A stretch of 64,000 nt of DNA from JACPRL01 sp035573715 (GCA_035573715.1 DATLZZ010000013.1:8410-72409); one strand, 5' to 3'. Positions 16,421 through 25,351 are shown, counted from the stretch's first letter. Made by a program: numbers and translations. The notes: generated from the sequence alone by a model not told the origin.

Positions 16421-17562
16421 CGTGCCATCAGCCAGGCGCCGCCAAGGACGAGGCCGGGGTCGGCGGGGTCGGCGGAGTAGAAGACGGCGGCCTGGCCGGG
16501 GGTGAGGGCGCGCTGCGGCGCGTCGAACACGATGCGCAGCACGCCGTCTTCGGGATAAACAGTGGCGGCCGCGGGCGTGTGCTTGTGGCGGACCTTGACC
16601 AGGGCGCGCAGTGGCTCGGCCGGAGGGGCGATGGAAATCCAGTTGGGCTCGCGGGCGAAGACCTCGCGGCGATAGAGCTCGGTTTCCTCGCCGACGAGGA
16701 CGCGGTTGCGCTGGGGGTCGAGCACAAGGACATAAAGCGGCTTGCCGGCCGCCAAGCCCAAGCCGCGCCGCTGGCCGACGGTGAATTGGTGCAAGCCGTT
16801 GTGCTGGCCGAGGACGCGGCCGTCGCGAGTGACAATCTCGCCGCGGCCGGTGGGAAGCGCGGTTCCCTGCTCCTCCAGGAATTTCTCGATGAAGTGGATG
16901 TAGTTGCCGCTGGGGACGAAGCAGATTTCCTGGCTTTCGGGCTTGTCGGCGACGGGGAGGTTGCGAGCGCGGGCCAGGTCGCGGACTTCGGCCTTGGTGA
17001 GTTCACCGAGAGGAAACTCGGTGGCGGCCAGCTGCTCCTGGGTCAGGCCGAAGAGGAAGTAGGACTGGTCCTTGGAGACGTCGCGGGCGCGGCGGAGCTC
17101 GTAGCGGCCGGTCTGGGGGTTGTGCGTGACGCGGGCGTAGTGGCCGGTGGCGAGGCGCCCGGCGCCAATCTGGCGGGCGGTGCCCAGCAACTGCTCGAAC
17201 TTGATGTAGTTGTTGCAAAGGGTGCAGGGGATGGGCGTTTCCCCGGCGAGGTAGCTTTCGACGAAGGGGCGAACGACTTCAGCCTCGAAGCGCGCCTGGA
17301 AATTGACGAGGTAGAAGGGCAGGCCGAGATGGTCGGCGACGCGGCGCGCGTCATAGGCGTCGTCCAGCGAGCAGCAGCGGCCGGCGTGGACGACAGGTAG
17401 TTCGCTGCCATTTCCTGCGGGCGCGTTGAAACGGCGCTGATCCCAGAGTTGCATGGTGAGGCCGATGACGGCGCCGGGGCGGGATTCGGCCAGCAGGGCG
17501 GCGGCGGTGGAGGAATCCACCCCGCCGCTCATGGCGATGACGATTGAGTTGCCGTTGTTCAT
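16417..17562 (-). CDS. mnmA: tRNA-specific 2-thiouridylase
   Basis: Adds sulfur to the wobble uridine of tRNA-Lys, -Glu and -Gln. 381 residues from the ATG at 17562. A longer frame reaching 17853 runs antisense through the DinB-like gene and is rejected. PP-loop SGGVDSS at residues 12-18; catalytic cysteines in PIPCTLCNN and SQEICFVPSG; GHYARV and DQSYFLFGL are also conserved. The cysteine desulfurase that could supply the persulfide is encoded two genes upstream on the same strand, so the block forms a logical thiolation unit. Confidence 0.96.
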   Translation of the reverse strand: MNNGNSIVIAMSGGVDSSTAAALLAESRPGAVIGLTMQLWDQRRFNAPAGNGSELPVVHAGRCCSLDDAYDARRVADHLGLPFYLVNFQARFEAEVVRPFVESYLAGETPIPCTLCNNYIKFEQLLGTARQIGAGRLATGHYARVTHNPQTGRYELRRARDVSKDQSYFLFGLTQEQLAATEFPLGELTKAEVRDLARARNLPVADKPESQEICFVPSGNYIHFIEKFLEEQGTALPTGRGEIVTRDGRVLGQHNGLHQFTVGQRRGLGLAAGKPLYVLVLDPQRNRVLVGEETELYRREVFAREPNWISIAPPAEPLRALVKVRHKHTPAAATVYPEDGVLRIVFDAPQRALTPGQAAVFYSADPADPGLVLGGAWLMAR

Positions 17563-17570
17563 CGTCCCTT

Positions 17571-17626
17571 CAGGGGCTAGAGCCCTTTTCCCTTTGCACG
17601 ACTTACGGCGGGGCTGAAGCCCCGCC
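17571..17626. repeat. Bipartite palindromic (REP-like) repeat, copy A
   Basis: Two palindromes in a row: GGGGCTAGAGCCC (17573-17585) and GGCGGGGCTGAAGCCCCGCC (17607-17626), separated by a pyrimidine-rich stretch with GCACGACTTA. A related element stands at 46568-46622. It lies between the DinB-like gene and mnmA and may form a stable hairpin in that mRNA. Elements built on GGGGCTAAAGCCCC are, to my recollection, abundant in Acidobacteriota genomes. Confidence 0.7.
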
Positions 17627-17662
17627 CTTCCCAAACAAGCCGTGCCGTGACCAACTTCCATT

Positions 17663-18175
17663 CTAAACCGAGCGGGCGATTTCGCGGAGCTGCTTGGTGT
17701 GACGGATTTCGTGGTGGTAGATATTTTTGAGCCAGGAGTAGAGGTTGAGACTGCCGAAGAACGGGTGAGGGTAGCGCCAGCGGCTGAGGTCGCGCCCGCG
17801 GTTGGCGTCGATGAAAGCGAGGATGCGGGCACGCGAGGCCGCGAAGCGGTCAAGCATGACTTGTTTTTCGTCGAGCAGCGAGGGGTCTAACGGGATGGGA
17901 GTCTCGCGCTTGAAAGTGCGCCACTCGGAAACCTTGGGTGGAATGTGGAAGCGCTTCCAGAGCGGAAGCGGCGCGGGCTCCTTCTGAAGGACGCGCTCGG
18001 CGCCGCCGAGGATGGCCTGCTCGACCATGGTGAGGTGCGCGATGACTTCGGCGGCCGACCAGCCGCCCTGCGGGGGCTGCTGGCGCCAGCGGTCGGGAGG
18101 AACAGGCTCGACAACGGCCAGCAGCTTCGCGCGGGTCTGGCTCAGGCGATCAACGATGGCATCCAGCTTCGTCAT
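17663..18175 (-). CDS. DinB/YfiT-like four-helix protein
   Basis: 170 residues from the ATG at 18175. Core features of the DinB superfamily: WSAAEVIAHLTMVEQAIL early (first His) and NIYHHEIRHTKQLREIA at the end (His-x3-His), which would form the three-His metal site. Some members are thiol-dependent transferases; most are uncharacterised. It sits between a cysteine desulfurase and mnmA on the same strand, so a thiol- or sulfur-related role is tempting but unproven. Confidence 0.8.
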   Translation of the reverse strand: MTKLDAIVDRLSQTRAKLLAVVEPVPPDRWRQQPPQGGWSAAEVIAHLTMVEQAILGGAERVLQKEPAPLPLWKRFHIPPKVSEWRTFKRETPIPLDPSLLDEKQVMLDRFAASRARILAFIDANRGRDLSRWRYPHPFFGSLNLYSWLKNIYHHEIRHTKQLREIARSV

Positions 18176-18212
18176 CAAGTCCGAGATTTGAAATCTGAGA
18201 GTACCAGAAAAA

Positions 18213-19391
18213 TCAGGAAGCGGCCGCGACCGCCTTCTTGTAGAGAGGAGAGAGCGCGCGGAGGTGGTCGACCACGCCGGGGAGAATCTCGCACACATAG
18301 TCGACGTCGGCCTCGGTGCTGGCGCGGCCGAGTGAAAAACGCAGGCTGGCGCGGGCGCGCTCGGGCGGCAAACCGATGGCGGTAAGAACATGGGAGGGCT
18401 CAACGGCGCCCGAAGAGCACGCCGCGCCGGTGGAAACGGCAATGCCTTTGAGGTCAAGCGCGATAACCAGCGGTTCGCCTTCGATGAAGTCGAAGTGAAT
18501 GTTGGTGGTGTTGGGGGTGCGGCGCGCCGGGTCGCCGTTCAGGCCGCAGTGCGGGACGCTGGCCAGGATGCGGCGCTCGAGGTCGTCGCGCAGAGCGGCC
18601 AGGCGCTTGCCTTCTTCTTCGAGATGGAGGCGAGCCAGCTCGGCGGCGGCGCCGAGGCCGACGATGCCGGGGACGTTTTCGGTGCCGGGACGGCGGTCGC
18701 GCTCGTGGTGGCCGCCGGTCATCAACGGCTTGAGGGGAAGATTGCGGCGGATGTAGAGGGCGCCGACACCTTTGGGGCCATAGAGCTTGTGGGCGGAGAG
18801 CGCGAGCAGGTCGACGCCCAATTCTTCGACGTTGACCCGAATTTTGCCCGCCGACTGCACCGCGTCGGTGTGCATGGGAATCTTGTGCTCGCGGGCGATG
18901 CGGGCAATTTCGGCGATGGGCTGCACGGTGCCCAGCTCGTTGTTGGCGTGCATGATGGTGATGAGCACGGTGTCGGAAGTAATCGCGCGCCGCACGTCTT
19001 CGGGGTCGACAACGCCGCCGCGGTTGACCGGCACGTAGCTGACCGCCACGCCTTCCGCTTCCAGCGCCTGGCAGGTGTGGAGCACGGCGCTGTGCTCGAT
19101 GGTGCTGGTGATGACGTGCTTGCGCGGGCGGTCGGCCGCCGCGACTACGCCGCGGATGGCCATGTTGTCGGATTCGGTGCCGCCGCTGGTGAAGACGATT
19201 TCCTTGTCGCGGGCGCCGAGCAGCGCGGCCACCTGGGCGCGGGCGCGCTCGACCCCGGCGCGGGCGCGCTGGCCCACGCTGTGAATCGAGCTGGCGTTGC
19301 CGTACTCCTCAGTCAGGTACGGCATCATCGCTTCCAGCACTTCCGGGGCGAGCGGGGTGGTGGCGTTGTGGTCGAAGTAGACCCTGCGCAT
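18213..19391 (-). CDS. Cysteine desulfurase (IscS/NifS family)
   Basis: PLP enzyme that takes sulfur from cysteine for tRNA thiolation and Fe-S assembly. 392 residues with the ATG at 19391, chosen over an upstream GTG at 19400 because AGGTG sits seven bases before it. YFDHNATTP at the N-terminus, TSGGTESDN, HANNELGTVQPI, the PLP lysine in ALSAHKLYGPKG, RPGTENVPG and the persulfide-carrying Cys in ACSSGAVEPSHVL. First gene of a unit with the DinB-like gene and mnmA; no iscU or iscA is adjacent. Confidence 0.95.
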   Translation of the reverse strand: MRRVYFDHNATTPLAPEVLEAMMPYLTEEYGNASSIHSVGQRARAGVERARAQVAALLGARDKEIVFTSGGTESDNMAIRGVVAAADRPRKHVITSTIEHSAVLHTCQALEAEGVAVSYVPVNRGGVVDPEDVRRAITSDTVLITIMHANNELGTVQPIAEIARIAREHKIPMHTDAVQSAGKIRVNVEELGVDLLALSAHKLYGPKGVGALYIRRNLPLKPLMTGGHHERDRRPGTENVPGIVGLGAAAELARLHLEEEGKRLAALRDDLERRILASVPHCGLNGDPARRTPNTTNIHFDFIEGEPLVIALDLKGIAVSTGAACSSGAVEPSHVLTAIGLPPERARASLRFSLGRASTEADVDYVCEILPGVVDHLRALSPLYKKAVAAAS

Positions 19392-19412
19392 CGGAAGCAC
19401 CTCGCAAGCTCA

Positions 19413-19441
19413 AGGATAGAGCAGCGTCGGGATGGAGTCAA
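19413..19441 (-). promoter_or_regulatory. sigma70-type promoter of the cysteine desulfurase unit
   Basis: TTGACT (19436-19441) and TATCCT (19413-19418) on the minus strand with a 17-base spacer. It lies in the 78-base gap after the AsmA-like gene, giving a leader of about 16 bases before the ATG at 19391. Confidence 0.7.
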
Positions 19442-19469
19442 ACAGCGATCCGCAGTCAGCCCTCAGCGG

Positions 19470-21143
19470 TCAGCGAATCGGGATGGGAACAGGCGGCCCG
19501 GTGATGGTGAACTTGGGGTCGGCGAAGGTGCCGCGGATGGCGAACGGGACGCGGGCGCCGCTGATGTTCACCGTCTGCCGGGCGACGCTGCCGAGGATGC
19601 GGCCGAAAATCTTGGTGGGGCTGGTTTCCTGCTGCTGGGTGGTGGTGCCGCGGCCCTTGATGCTGCCGAGGCCGTTGTAGCTGAGCGTCTGATCAAAGCC
19701 GAAACTGCCCGAGGCGGTGGCTTCGACCTGGTCGCTTTTCAGCTCGACGTGGCTGTTGTGGACGCGGCGCTCGGCAATGCGGAAGTCGCCGCCCAGATAA
19801 CTGAAGGGGATATCGCCCTGCGGCAAATCCACCTGAACGAGGCTGGCCATGGTGGCCGCGGCGCTGCGGATGTTCATTCCCGGCACCGTGCCGTTGCGGA
19901 TGGCGAAAGTACCCTGTCCGCTCAGCGCGCTGAGCGGGTCGCGCGCCCCCAGCGGCAGCCCGAGGCGCGCGTCGGCTTCGAACGTGCCCGTGATTTTGTT
20001 CTTCCCGCCCGGATTGAGCGTTTCCAGCGCCTGCTTGACGTTCACGCCCTCGACCCGCGCCGTCACACTGGCCGGCATCGAAGGATCCGCCGTCGAAATC
20101 CCCAGGCTGCCGCGTGTTCGCCCGCCGAACAGCTCAAGCGAAAAAGGATCGATGCTGATGCGGTTGTCATAGACGCGCGCCTGGCCTTTGACGTTGCGGG
20201 CGCTGAGCGGCGGGGCCACGAGTTTTTCAACCGACAGGCTGCCGCGCGCCAGCAACTCGCCGCGACCGCCCCGCGGGCCGGCTGGCGCGGCGCCGCCCAG
20301 CAGGGCGGCGAGCTCGTCGGTGTTGAGCTCGTTCATCGCCAGGGTGAAATCGGCGACCGGCTTGTCGAGGTTGGCAATCTTCACGGTGCCCTCGGCGCGC
20401 AACTTGCCGAGCGCGGCTGAGAAGTTGCCGTCGGCGGCGCCGGCGGCGACTTTGATTTCCCCGTCTTTGAAGCGCAGCGGCTCTTTGAGGCTGGGGCTGG
20501 AGACTTCGACCGAGGAAAGGTCAACTTCGGTTTCGACCGACTTGAGCGGGTTGGGCGCCAGAGGGTCGAGGCCGCGGACTTCGAGCTCCAGGCCGGTCAG
20601 GGTCCACGAGGGAACCACTCTTCGGCGCGAGACGCTGCCGGAGTTGATGGTGATGTCGCTCAGTGAAATCGAGCTGATGGGCCGGAGCGCAAAGCCGCCC
20701 GGGGGCGCGGCACCGCCGCGGGCGCCGCCGGGATTCCCGCCCGGCGTGGAGAACTCGGAGTTGGTGCGGCCCTGCTCGTTGGTAAGCAGGTTGACTTCCA
20801 CGCCGTCGAGCGACGCCGAAGTGACTTCCACCTGCTTGCGCAGCAGCGCCCCCAGCCCCAGCCCGATGCCGACGCTCTCGACGCGCACGAAATCGCCTTC
20901 CGGAAAGTCGCGGGGATTCTTGAGGCGGAAGTTCGAGGCGGCGACGTGGATGCTGGGCAGAATGTGCAGGCGCAGCTTGTCGATTTCCACCTCCCGCCCG
21001 GTCGCTTTTTCCGCCTGCTCGACGATGGCGGCGCGGTAGTTGTCAATGTCAATCAGGTAGGGAACCAGCAGCAGCGCCAGAACGAGGCCGACGACAACAA
21101 CTCCGGCAATGATGACAATTTTCTTGCGATACCACGCCGCCAT
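19470..21143 (-). CDS. AsmA-family inner-membrane/periplasmic protein
   Basis: 557 residues. One N-terminal transmembrane helix (IVIIAGVVVVGLVLALLLVP, 10-29), then the AsmA opening (DIDNYRAAIVEQAEKATGREVEI) and a long beta-rich periplasmic region with a Gly/Pro-rich loop near residues 140-160. AsmA-like proteins are thought to move phospholipids to the outer membrane or influence its assembly. The C-terminal half is the usual AsmA C-terminal domain. Divergent from the TonB gene with about 115 bases between them. Confidence 0.85.
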   Translation of the reverse strand: MAAWYRKKIVIIAGVVVVGLVLALLLVPYLIDIDNYRAAIVEQAEKATGREVEIDKLRLHILPSIHVAASNFRLKNPRDFPEGDFVRVESVGIGLGLGALLRKQVEVTSASLDGVEVNLLTNEQGRTNSEFSTPGGNPGGARGGAAPPGGFALRPISSISLSDITINSGSVSRRRVVPSWTLTGLELEVRGLDPLAPNPLKSVETEVDLSSVEVSSPSLKEPLRFKDGEIKVAAGAADGNFSAALGKLRAEGTVKIANLDKPVADFTLAMNELNTDELAALLGGAAPAGPRGGRGELLARGSLSVEKLVAPPLSARNVKGQARVYDNRISIDPFSLELFGGRTRGSLGISTADPSMPASVTARVEGVNVKQALETLNPGGKNKITGTFEADARLGLPLGARDPLSALSGQGTFAIRNGTVPGMNIRSAAATMASLVQVDLPQGDIPFSYLGGDFRIAERRVHNSHVELKSDQVEATASGSFGFDQTLSYNGLGSIKGRGTTTQQQETSPTKIFGRILGSVARQTVNISGARVPFAIRGTFADPKFTITGPPVPIPIR

Positions 21144-21242
21144 CTCGACACCCCCTACCCAGCGGGAAGAGCGAATTGCGTCTCTCTCTACCTACCAGAA
21201 TCGGCGCGGCGCTGCAAGCTGTCCTCGCGGGGCGGGCGGCGC

Positions 21243-21248
21243 TATAAT
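21243..21248 (+). promoter_or_regulatory. -10 box of the TonB gene
   Basis: A perfect TATAAT ends ten bases before the ATG at 21259. There is no Shine-Dalgarno sequence, so the mRNA is probably leaderless or nearly so. The preceding bases, GCGC, recur before -10 boxes at 23634 and 45050. Confidence 0.5.
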
Positions 21249-21258
21249 AGCGGGCACC

Positions 21259-22908
21259 ATGCCCGCGAACTCCGGGTTTCCTTCAGCGCAGCCACGGCTG
21301 GAAGTGCGCTGGGGAGGCGGCTGGGCGGAGTTCGTCGCAACTTTCCAGGCATGGCGCCAGAAGATCCCGGAGCTGCCAGCCGGATTTCGTCCGGCGTTCC
21401 GCGACGCCGCGGTGGGCAAGCACTGGCCGGGGCGCTCGGTCGGGATTTCCGCCGCGGCCCACATCCTGGCGCTGGTGCTGCCGGTGCCGGCGTTTCTGAC
21501 GGCGACGTCGGCGCGACCGAAGGAAGAGTTTCCGCGCATCGAGTTTGATTTGCAGTGGACGGGCACCTCGCGGGTGCTGCCGCCGATTTCGCCGCCGCGA
21601 GCGCCGAAGCGCAGGCCGAGTCCGGGTGGCAAGCCGAACCAGCCGCTGCCGCCGCTGGGCGCCGAGCAGCCGAACCGGCAGACCATCGTGTCGACGCCGG
21701 AGAATCCCAACCATCCAACTCATACCGTCATCCGCCAGAACGCGCTGGAAGCGCGGCTGAAGCCGCAAGAGTTGAAGCTGCCCAACATGGTCATTCCGCC
21801 GTCGGCGGCCCCCGAAGTCACCAACGAGCTCGACCTACGGCGCATGCGCGTGCCCAACGCCCCGCTCGACCTGAGCGGGCCGCCGCAGACGCCGCGCCTG
21901 CCCAAGCGCGCCCGCTCCGCGGTGACGATGGCGGAGATTCAGTTGAAGAACCTCTACCCGCGGCTTGCGGTCGAGCCGGGCGCGGGTGGCGACGGCAAAT
22001 CGGCGGCGCCGGAAATTGAAGCGCCCGTGGGCGCGGCGCGCAGCGGCGACCTCGATTTGCCCGGCGTCATCGCGCTGAGCGCGGCGCCCTCCTCGCCCGC
22101 GCCCGTGGTCAGCCTGCCGGAAGCAAACCTCCGCGCGCGGTTCGTCGCCGGCCCCTACACCGGCGCCGGCAGCCCGGGCGGAATTCCGGGCGGGACGCCG
22201 GGAGCGAGCGGCGGCGAAGGCGGCGGCCCGGGCGGCTATCTGGGTGGCGCGGAAGGCGCCATCGAAGTTCCCGGCTTGCTCGTGACGCCGGCGGGACCGG
22301 TGCCGGCAGGTCCGGTGGTTGTCGGGCCGGGCGGTGCGCCGCCGCCACCGCCGCCATCCCGACCCTCGGCACCGGCGCGGGCTGCGACGCGCGAGCGAGC
22401 ACCCGCCGCGGCCCCTCAAAGGCATCAGCCGAGCCAGGCAGAGAAGGACCGCGCCGAGGAATTGTTTGAAAGCCTGACGCCGGGCTTGAAGCGGGGCGGG
22501 CCGCGCGGGCGACGCGTCTACACGATTTACGTCAACATGCCGAACCTGACCAGCCAGTCGGGCAGTTGGGTGCTGCGGTTTGCCGAACTGGGCGAGGAGG
22601 GCAACGCCCCTGGCACCGCCTCCGACACCGCCATTGAGTCGCCGGTGGCGGTGAAGAAAGTCGACCCGGGCTATCCTGCCGAGGCGCGCCGCGACAAGAT
22701 CGAGGGCACGGTTTTCCTCTACGGCGTGATTCGGCCCGACGGCAGCGTCGACAGCGTCCATGTGGTGCGCAGCGTCCACGCCAGCATCGACCGCCGCGCC
22801 GTCGAGGCCTTTCAGAGCTGGCGCTTCGACCCGGGGAAGAAGAATGGCGTTCCGGTGCCGCTGGAAGTCGTGGTCGAGATTCCCTTCCGTTTGTCCCAGC
22901 TCTTCTAG
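21259..22908 (+). CDS. TonB-family energy transducer, Pro/Gly-rich
   Basis: 549 residues from the ATG at 21259. N-terminal hydrophobic segment (ISAAAHILALVLPVPAFL, about 75-92) is the membrane anchor, preceded by an unusually long cytoplasmic part. The middle is Pro-, Gly- and Ala-rich and would span the periplasm. The C-terminus is a TonB domain: KKVDPGYPAEARRDKIEG, GVIRPDGSVDSVHVV and VEAFQSWRFDPGKKNG. It would pass energy to outer-membrane receptors; exbB and exbD are not nearby, so it must use distant partners. An upstream in-frame extension to 21109 lacks coding character. Confidence 0.88.
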   Translation: MPANSGFPSAQPRLEVRWGGGWAEFVATFQAWRQKIPELPAGFRPAFRDAAVGKHWPGRSVGISAAAHILALVLPVPAFLTATSARPKEEFPRIEFDLQWTGTSRVLPPISPPRAPKRRPSPGGKPNQPLPPLGAEQPNRQTIVSTPENPNHPTHTVIRQNALEARLKPQELKLPNMVIPPSAAPEVTNELDLRRMRVPNAPLDLSGPPQTPRLPKRARSAVTMAEIQLKNLYPRLAVEPGAGGDGKSAAPEIEAPVGAARSGDLDLPGVIALSAAPSSPAPVVSLPEANLRARFVAGPYTGAGSPGGIPGGTPGASGGEGGGPGGYLGGAEGAIEVPGLLVTPAGPVPAGPVVVGPGGAPPPPPPSRPSAPARAATRERAPAAAPQRHQPSQAEKDRAEELFESLTPGLKRGGPRGRRVYTIYVNMPNLTSQSGSWVLRFAELGEEGNAPGTASDTAIESPVAVKKVDPGYPAEARRDKIEGTVFLYGVIRPDGSVDSVHVVRSVHASIDRRAVEAFQSWRFDPGKKNGVPVPLEVVVEIPFRLSQLF

Positions 22909-22910
22909 GA

Positions 22911-23135
22911 CAGACATTCCTGTCTGTCGCGCCCGGTGGCCGCGGCCGCGGCCATGACAGGCAAGAAGGCCTGTCCTGCCAACCCCATTGATTCCCCCCC
23001 CCGCGCACTGCGGAGATTGCGGTTTCTGCGGTTTTTGCGGTTTTTGCGGTTTCCCCGTTGTCCCAGAACCCCCTGAATTTGACAACCTGAAAAAAAACAA
23101 CCGCAAAAACCGCAGAAACCGCAAAAACCGTAGAC
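22911..23135. repeat. Large palindromic dispersed element with TGCGGTTTT tandem units, copy 1
   Basis: Starts with nested GACAG/CTGTC palindromes (22911-22978), including a hairpin GACAGG with CCTGTC. Then come four 9-base units of the form TGCGGTTTY at 23018-23053. These are followed by GTTGTC, an 18-base loop and GACAAC, and then the reverse complement of the 9-base units at 23097-23133. The whole can fold into a cruciform or long hairpin with arms of about 36 bases. A second copy begins at about 63888. The peptide frames through it are low-complexity Cys-Gly-Phe and Asn-Arg-Lys repeats and are not considered coding. Confidence 0.8.
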
Positions 23136-23694
23136 AGAGCCTGCCAGCTTCGCGTATGGGAGAAGGTGGCCAGGCCGGAGTTTGTTCGAGGCTGACAGCA
23201 ATGCGAAGACGAAGACCGAAAATGGAAACTCGAAACCCGGGAAGCCCCGCGCACCGACTCGAGTCACCGACTAAGTGCTCTGGAATCACTACGAGAGCGA
23301 CAGCGAATCACCCCGGTCGCACCTTAAGCCCTTTGGAATCAACGGAAACCAACCAAACCCCCGGGGGTGAGGGTAGCGGACGGATTGAAAAGAAACGAGA
23401 TAGAGAGCGACAAGGCGATTCCGAGTCGGTGGCCAACACCGTACGGACTGGCCTCGCAGAGGTCTGAGGTGGAGGCGGAGCCGTGGGAGGGGAGAAGGGT
23501 TTGTCAACGCGGAAATGGGCCCCGAGTCGCATCTGCCTGGCGCAAGCGTGTGCGCGGATTCGCCCCTGTTCACGTTTGTATCGCGAGGAACATATCAGCC
23601 ATCACGGCGAGTCGGTCGCGGGTCGCCTTGCGCTACAATCCCACGGCCAGGAATGTTCGGGTGGGGCGGGCTTGTCCCGCCGCGAGGAGCCGCG
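23136..23694. other. Intergenic region without a credible gene
   Basis: About 560 bases between the repeat element and the SDR start. Open frames run through it but have no family resemblance, no ribosome-binding sites and atypical composition. Near the end TACAAT (23634-23639) could be the -10 of the SDR gene, followed by a GGCGGG/CCCGCC hairpin and GAGGAG before its ATG. No tRNA or other RNA gene was recognised. Confidence 0.5.
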
Positions 23695-24540
23695 ATGTTC
23701 CAAACCGATTTGCTGAAGGGGCAACACATCTTGATTACCGGCGGCGGCACGGGCCTGGGCCGCTCGATGGCGTTGCGCTTTGCCGAGCTGGGCGCGCGCG
23801 TGTTTCTCGGCGGTCGCCGCGAAGAGCCGTTGCGAGCCACGGCGGAGGAGATTCAGAAGGCAGGCGGAGCAGCAAGCTATGCCACCGGCGACGTGCGCGA
23901 CTTCGCCGCCGTGGAGAAGATGGTGGAAGCGGCCTGGCAGGCGGCTCCGCTGACGGCGCTGGTCAACAACGCCGCCGGCAACTTCGTCTGCCCCACCGAG
24001 CGGCTCTCGCCCAACGCCTTTGCCTCCGTGGTCGGCATCGTCTTGAACGGCAGCTTCCACTGCACCCTGGCCTGCGGCCACCGCTGGATCAAAGCCCGGC
24101 AGCCCGGCGCGGTGCTCAACATCCTGGCCACCTACGTCTGGACCGGCTCCGGCTTCGTGGTGCCCTCGGCCTGTGCCAAAGCGGGGGTGCTGGCGCTGAC
24201 GCGCTCGCTGGCGGTCGAATGGGCCCGCTACCGGATTCGGTTGAACGCCATCGCCCCGGGGCCGTTCCCCACCGAGGGCGCCTGGGCGCGCGTGATTCCG
24301 TCGCCCGACTTTGAAGAGCAGCACAAGCGTCGCCACCCCATGCAGCGCTTCGGCCGCCACGACGAACTGACCAACCTAGCGACGTTTCTGCTCGCCCCGC
24401 AGGCCGAGTACATCAACGGGGACTGCGTCACCATTGACGGCGCCCAGTGGCTGCGCGCCGGCGGCCAGTTCAACGACCTGCTGGAGATTCCCCAGGCTTT
24501 CTGGGATGAAGTGGAGCGCGCCCGCAAAGCCAAATCCTGA
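23695..24540 (+). CDS. Short-chain dehydrogenase/reductase, 2,4-dienoyl-CoA-reductase-like
   Basis: 281 residues from the ATG at 23695 (GAGGAG upstream). Rossmann motif ITGGGTGLGRSMALRF (TGxxxGxG), NNAAGNFVCPTERLS, then SACAKAGVLALTRSLAVEWA in which the usual catalytic Tyr of YxxxK is replaced by Cys (ACAKAG). This substitution fits the peroxisomal-type and bacterial 2,4-dienoyl-CoA reductases, which lack that Tyr. The C-terminus has ITIDG-like VTIDGAQWL. Likely NADPH-dependent, in breakdown of unsaturated fatty acids, though other reductions are possible. It stands alone, with no beta-oxidation genes next to it. Confidence 0.8.
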   Translation: MFQTDLLKGQHILITGGGTGLGRSMALRFAELGARVFLGGRREEPLRATAEEIQKAGGAASYATGDVRDFAAVEKMVEAAWQAAPLTALVNNAAGNFVCPTERLSPNAFASVVGIVLNGSFHCTLACGHRWIKARQPGAVLNILATYVWTGSGFVVPSACAKAGVLALTRSLAVEWARYRIRLNAIAPGPFPTEGAWARVIPSPDFEEQHKRRHPMQRFGRHDELTNLATFLLAPQAEYINGDCVTIDGAQWLRAGGQFNDLLEIPQAFWDEVERARKAKS

Positions 24541-24821
24541 CCGGTGTCGAGAATGTCCACCTTCTCTTTCTGCCCCCGTTCCGCTCGACGGCTCTCGGCG
24601 GTGAAACAATCTTCCATGTGGGGAAATATTTACCCCGCTAAAGAGTACCCCGCCAACAGACCGATACTGCCTAGCCTGCAAAAATGCTCCTAGATTCTAT
24701 AGCTTACAATTTAACCGCCCAGTCATCCACTTTGGCCTGCTACGTGCATTACCTAGCCGGGGGGCGGAAAGAATTTACCCTTGGCCCTGAATCGAGGGCC
24801 GAGAGGTGGGGGTCTCCGAGG

Positions 24822-25286
24822 GTGACTGAGCAAGGTCCGCAGCCCAAGCGCGCAATTCGGGTCCTGGTGCTAACCCGCGACCCGACGGTGCGTTCCCAGG
24901 TCCACCGGGCCTTGGAATCGGCGGGTTGCGCAGTCACCTCTCGGGAGGGATTCCGCCCCTCTGATTTGACCGCCCAGCCGCCGTTCCACCTGGTGCTGGC
25001 GGGCGCCTCGCTGTTTCCCGACACGGAAGGGCTGATTCTCTTCCAGGCGCTCCGCGACGCCTTTTCACGGTCGCGCTTTGCGATGCTGCTGGAGAGCGCC
25101 GATCCCTGGCTGCTGGATCAGGCCGAGTCGCAAGGCCTCTCCACTCTTCAGGTCGCCCCGGGACCAGTCGACCTGGCCGCGCTGGTCGGCGGCGCGAGCG
25201 AGATTCCGCTTTCCTCTCTGCCCATCGAACCCCGCACCGCGCGGCTGGCGCCAAGCTGGTATTTCTATCCGCGACGCTCGGGGTAG
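24822..25286 (+). CDS. Degenerate response-regulator-receiver-like protein
   Basis: 154 residues if the GTG at 24822 is the start; the frame stays open back to 24684, but that part has no domain character. Residues 12-130 look like a CheY-type fold: RAIRVLVLTRDPTVRSQVHRAL at the start and FHLVLAGASLFPDTEGL at the phosphorylation loop. The phospho-accepting Asp is replaced by Ala/Gly, so phosphorylation is unlikely. A PilZ gene follows 100 bases later on the same strand. The preceding 280 bases (24541-24821) hold no gene; they include an AT-rich stretch with TACAAT at 24705 that may be a promoter. Confidence 0.55.
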   Translation: MTEQGPQPKRAIRVLVLTRDPTVRSQVHRALESAGCAVTSREGFRPSDLTAQPPFHLVLAGASLFPDTEGLILFQALRDAFSRSRFAMLLESADPWLLDQAESQGLSTLQVAPGPVDLAALVGGASEIPLSSLPIEPRTARLAPSWYFYPRRSG

Positions 25287-25351
25287 ACAAAGCGCGCTTC
25301 CATTCGCTGACGCGGACCGAAAAAAATTCGAACATCATGCGCGCTGTCCTC

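Noticed and set aside
17563..17853. An N-terminal extension of mnmA of about 97 residues
   Set aside because: It runs antisense through the DinB-like gene and lacks any family similarity; the normal MnmA start is at 17562.
18390..20420. A 676-residue open frame antisense to the cysteine desulfurase and AsmA-like genes
   Set aside because: It crosses two conserved genes and an intergenic promoter; no real gene would do so.
23018..23133. CRISPR-like array from the TGCGGTTTT repeats
   Set aside because: The units are nine bases with no spacers, form an inverted pair, and no cas gene is near.
23440..23480. A tmRNA-like 3' end on the minus strand (CCGCCTCCACCT)
   Set aside because: No TPsiC arm or acceptor pairing and no tag-peptide frame were found.
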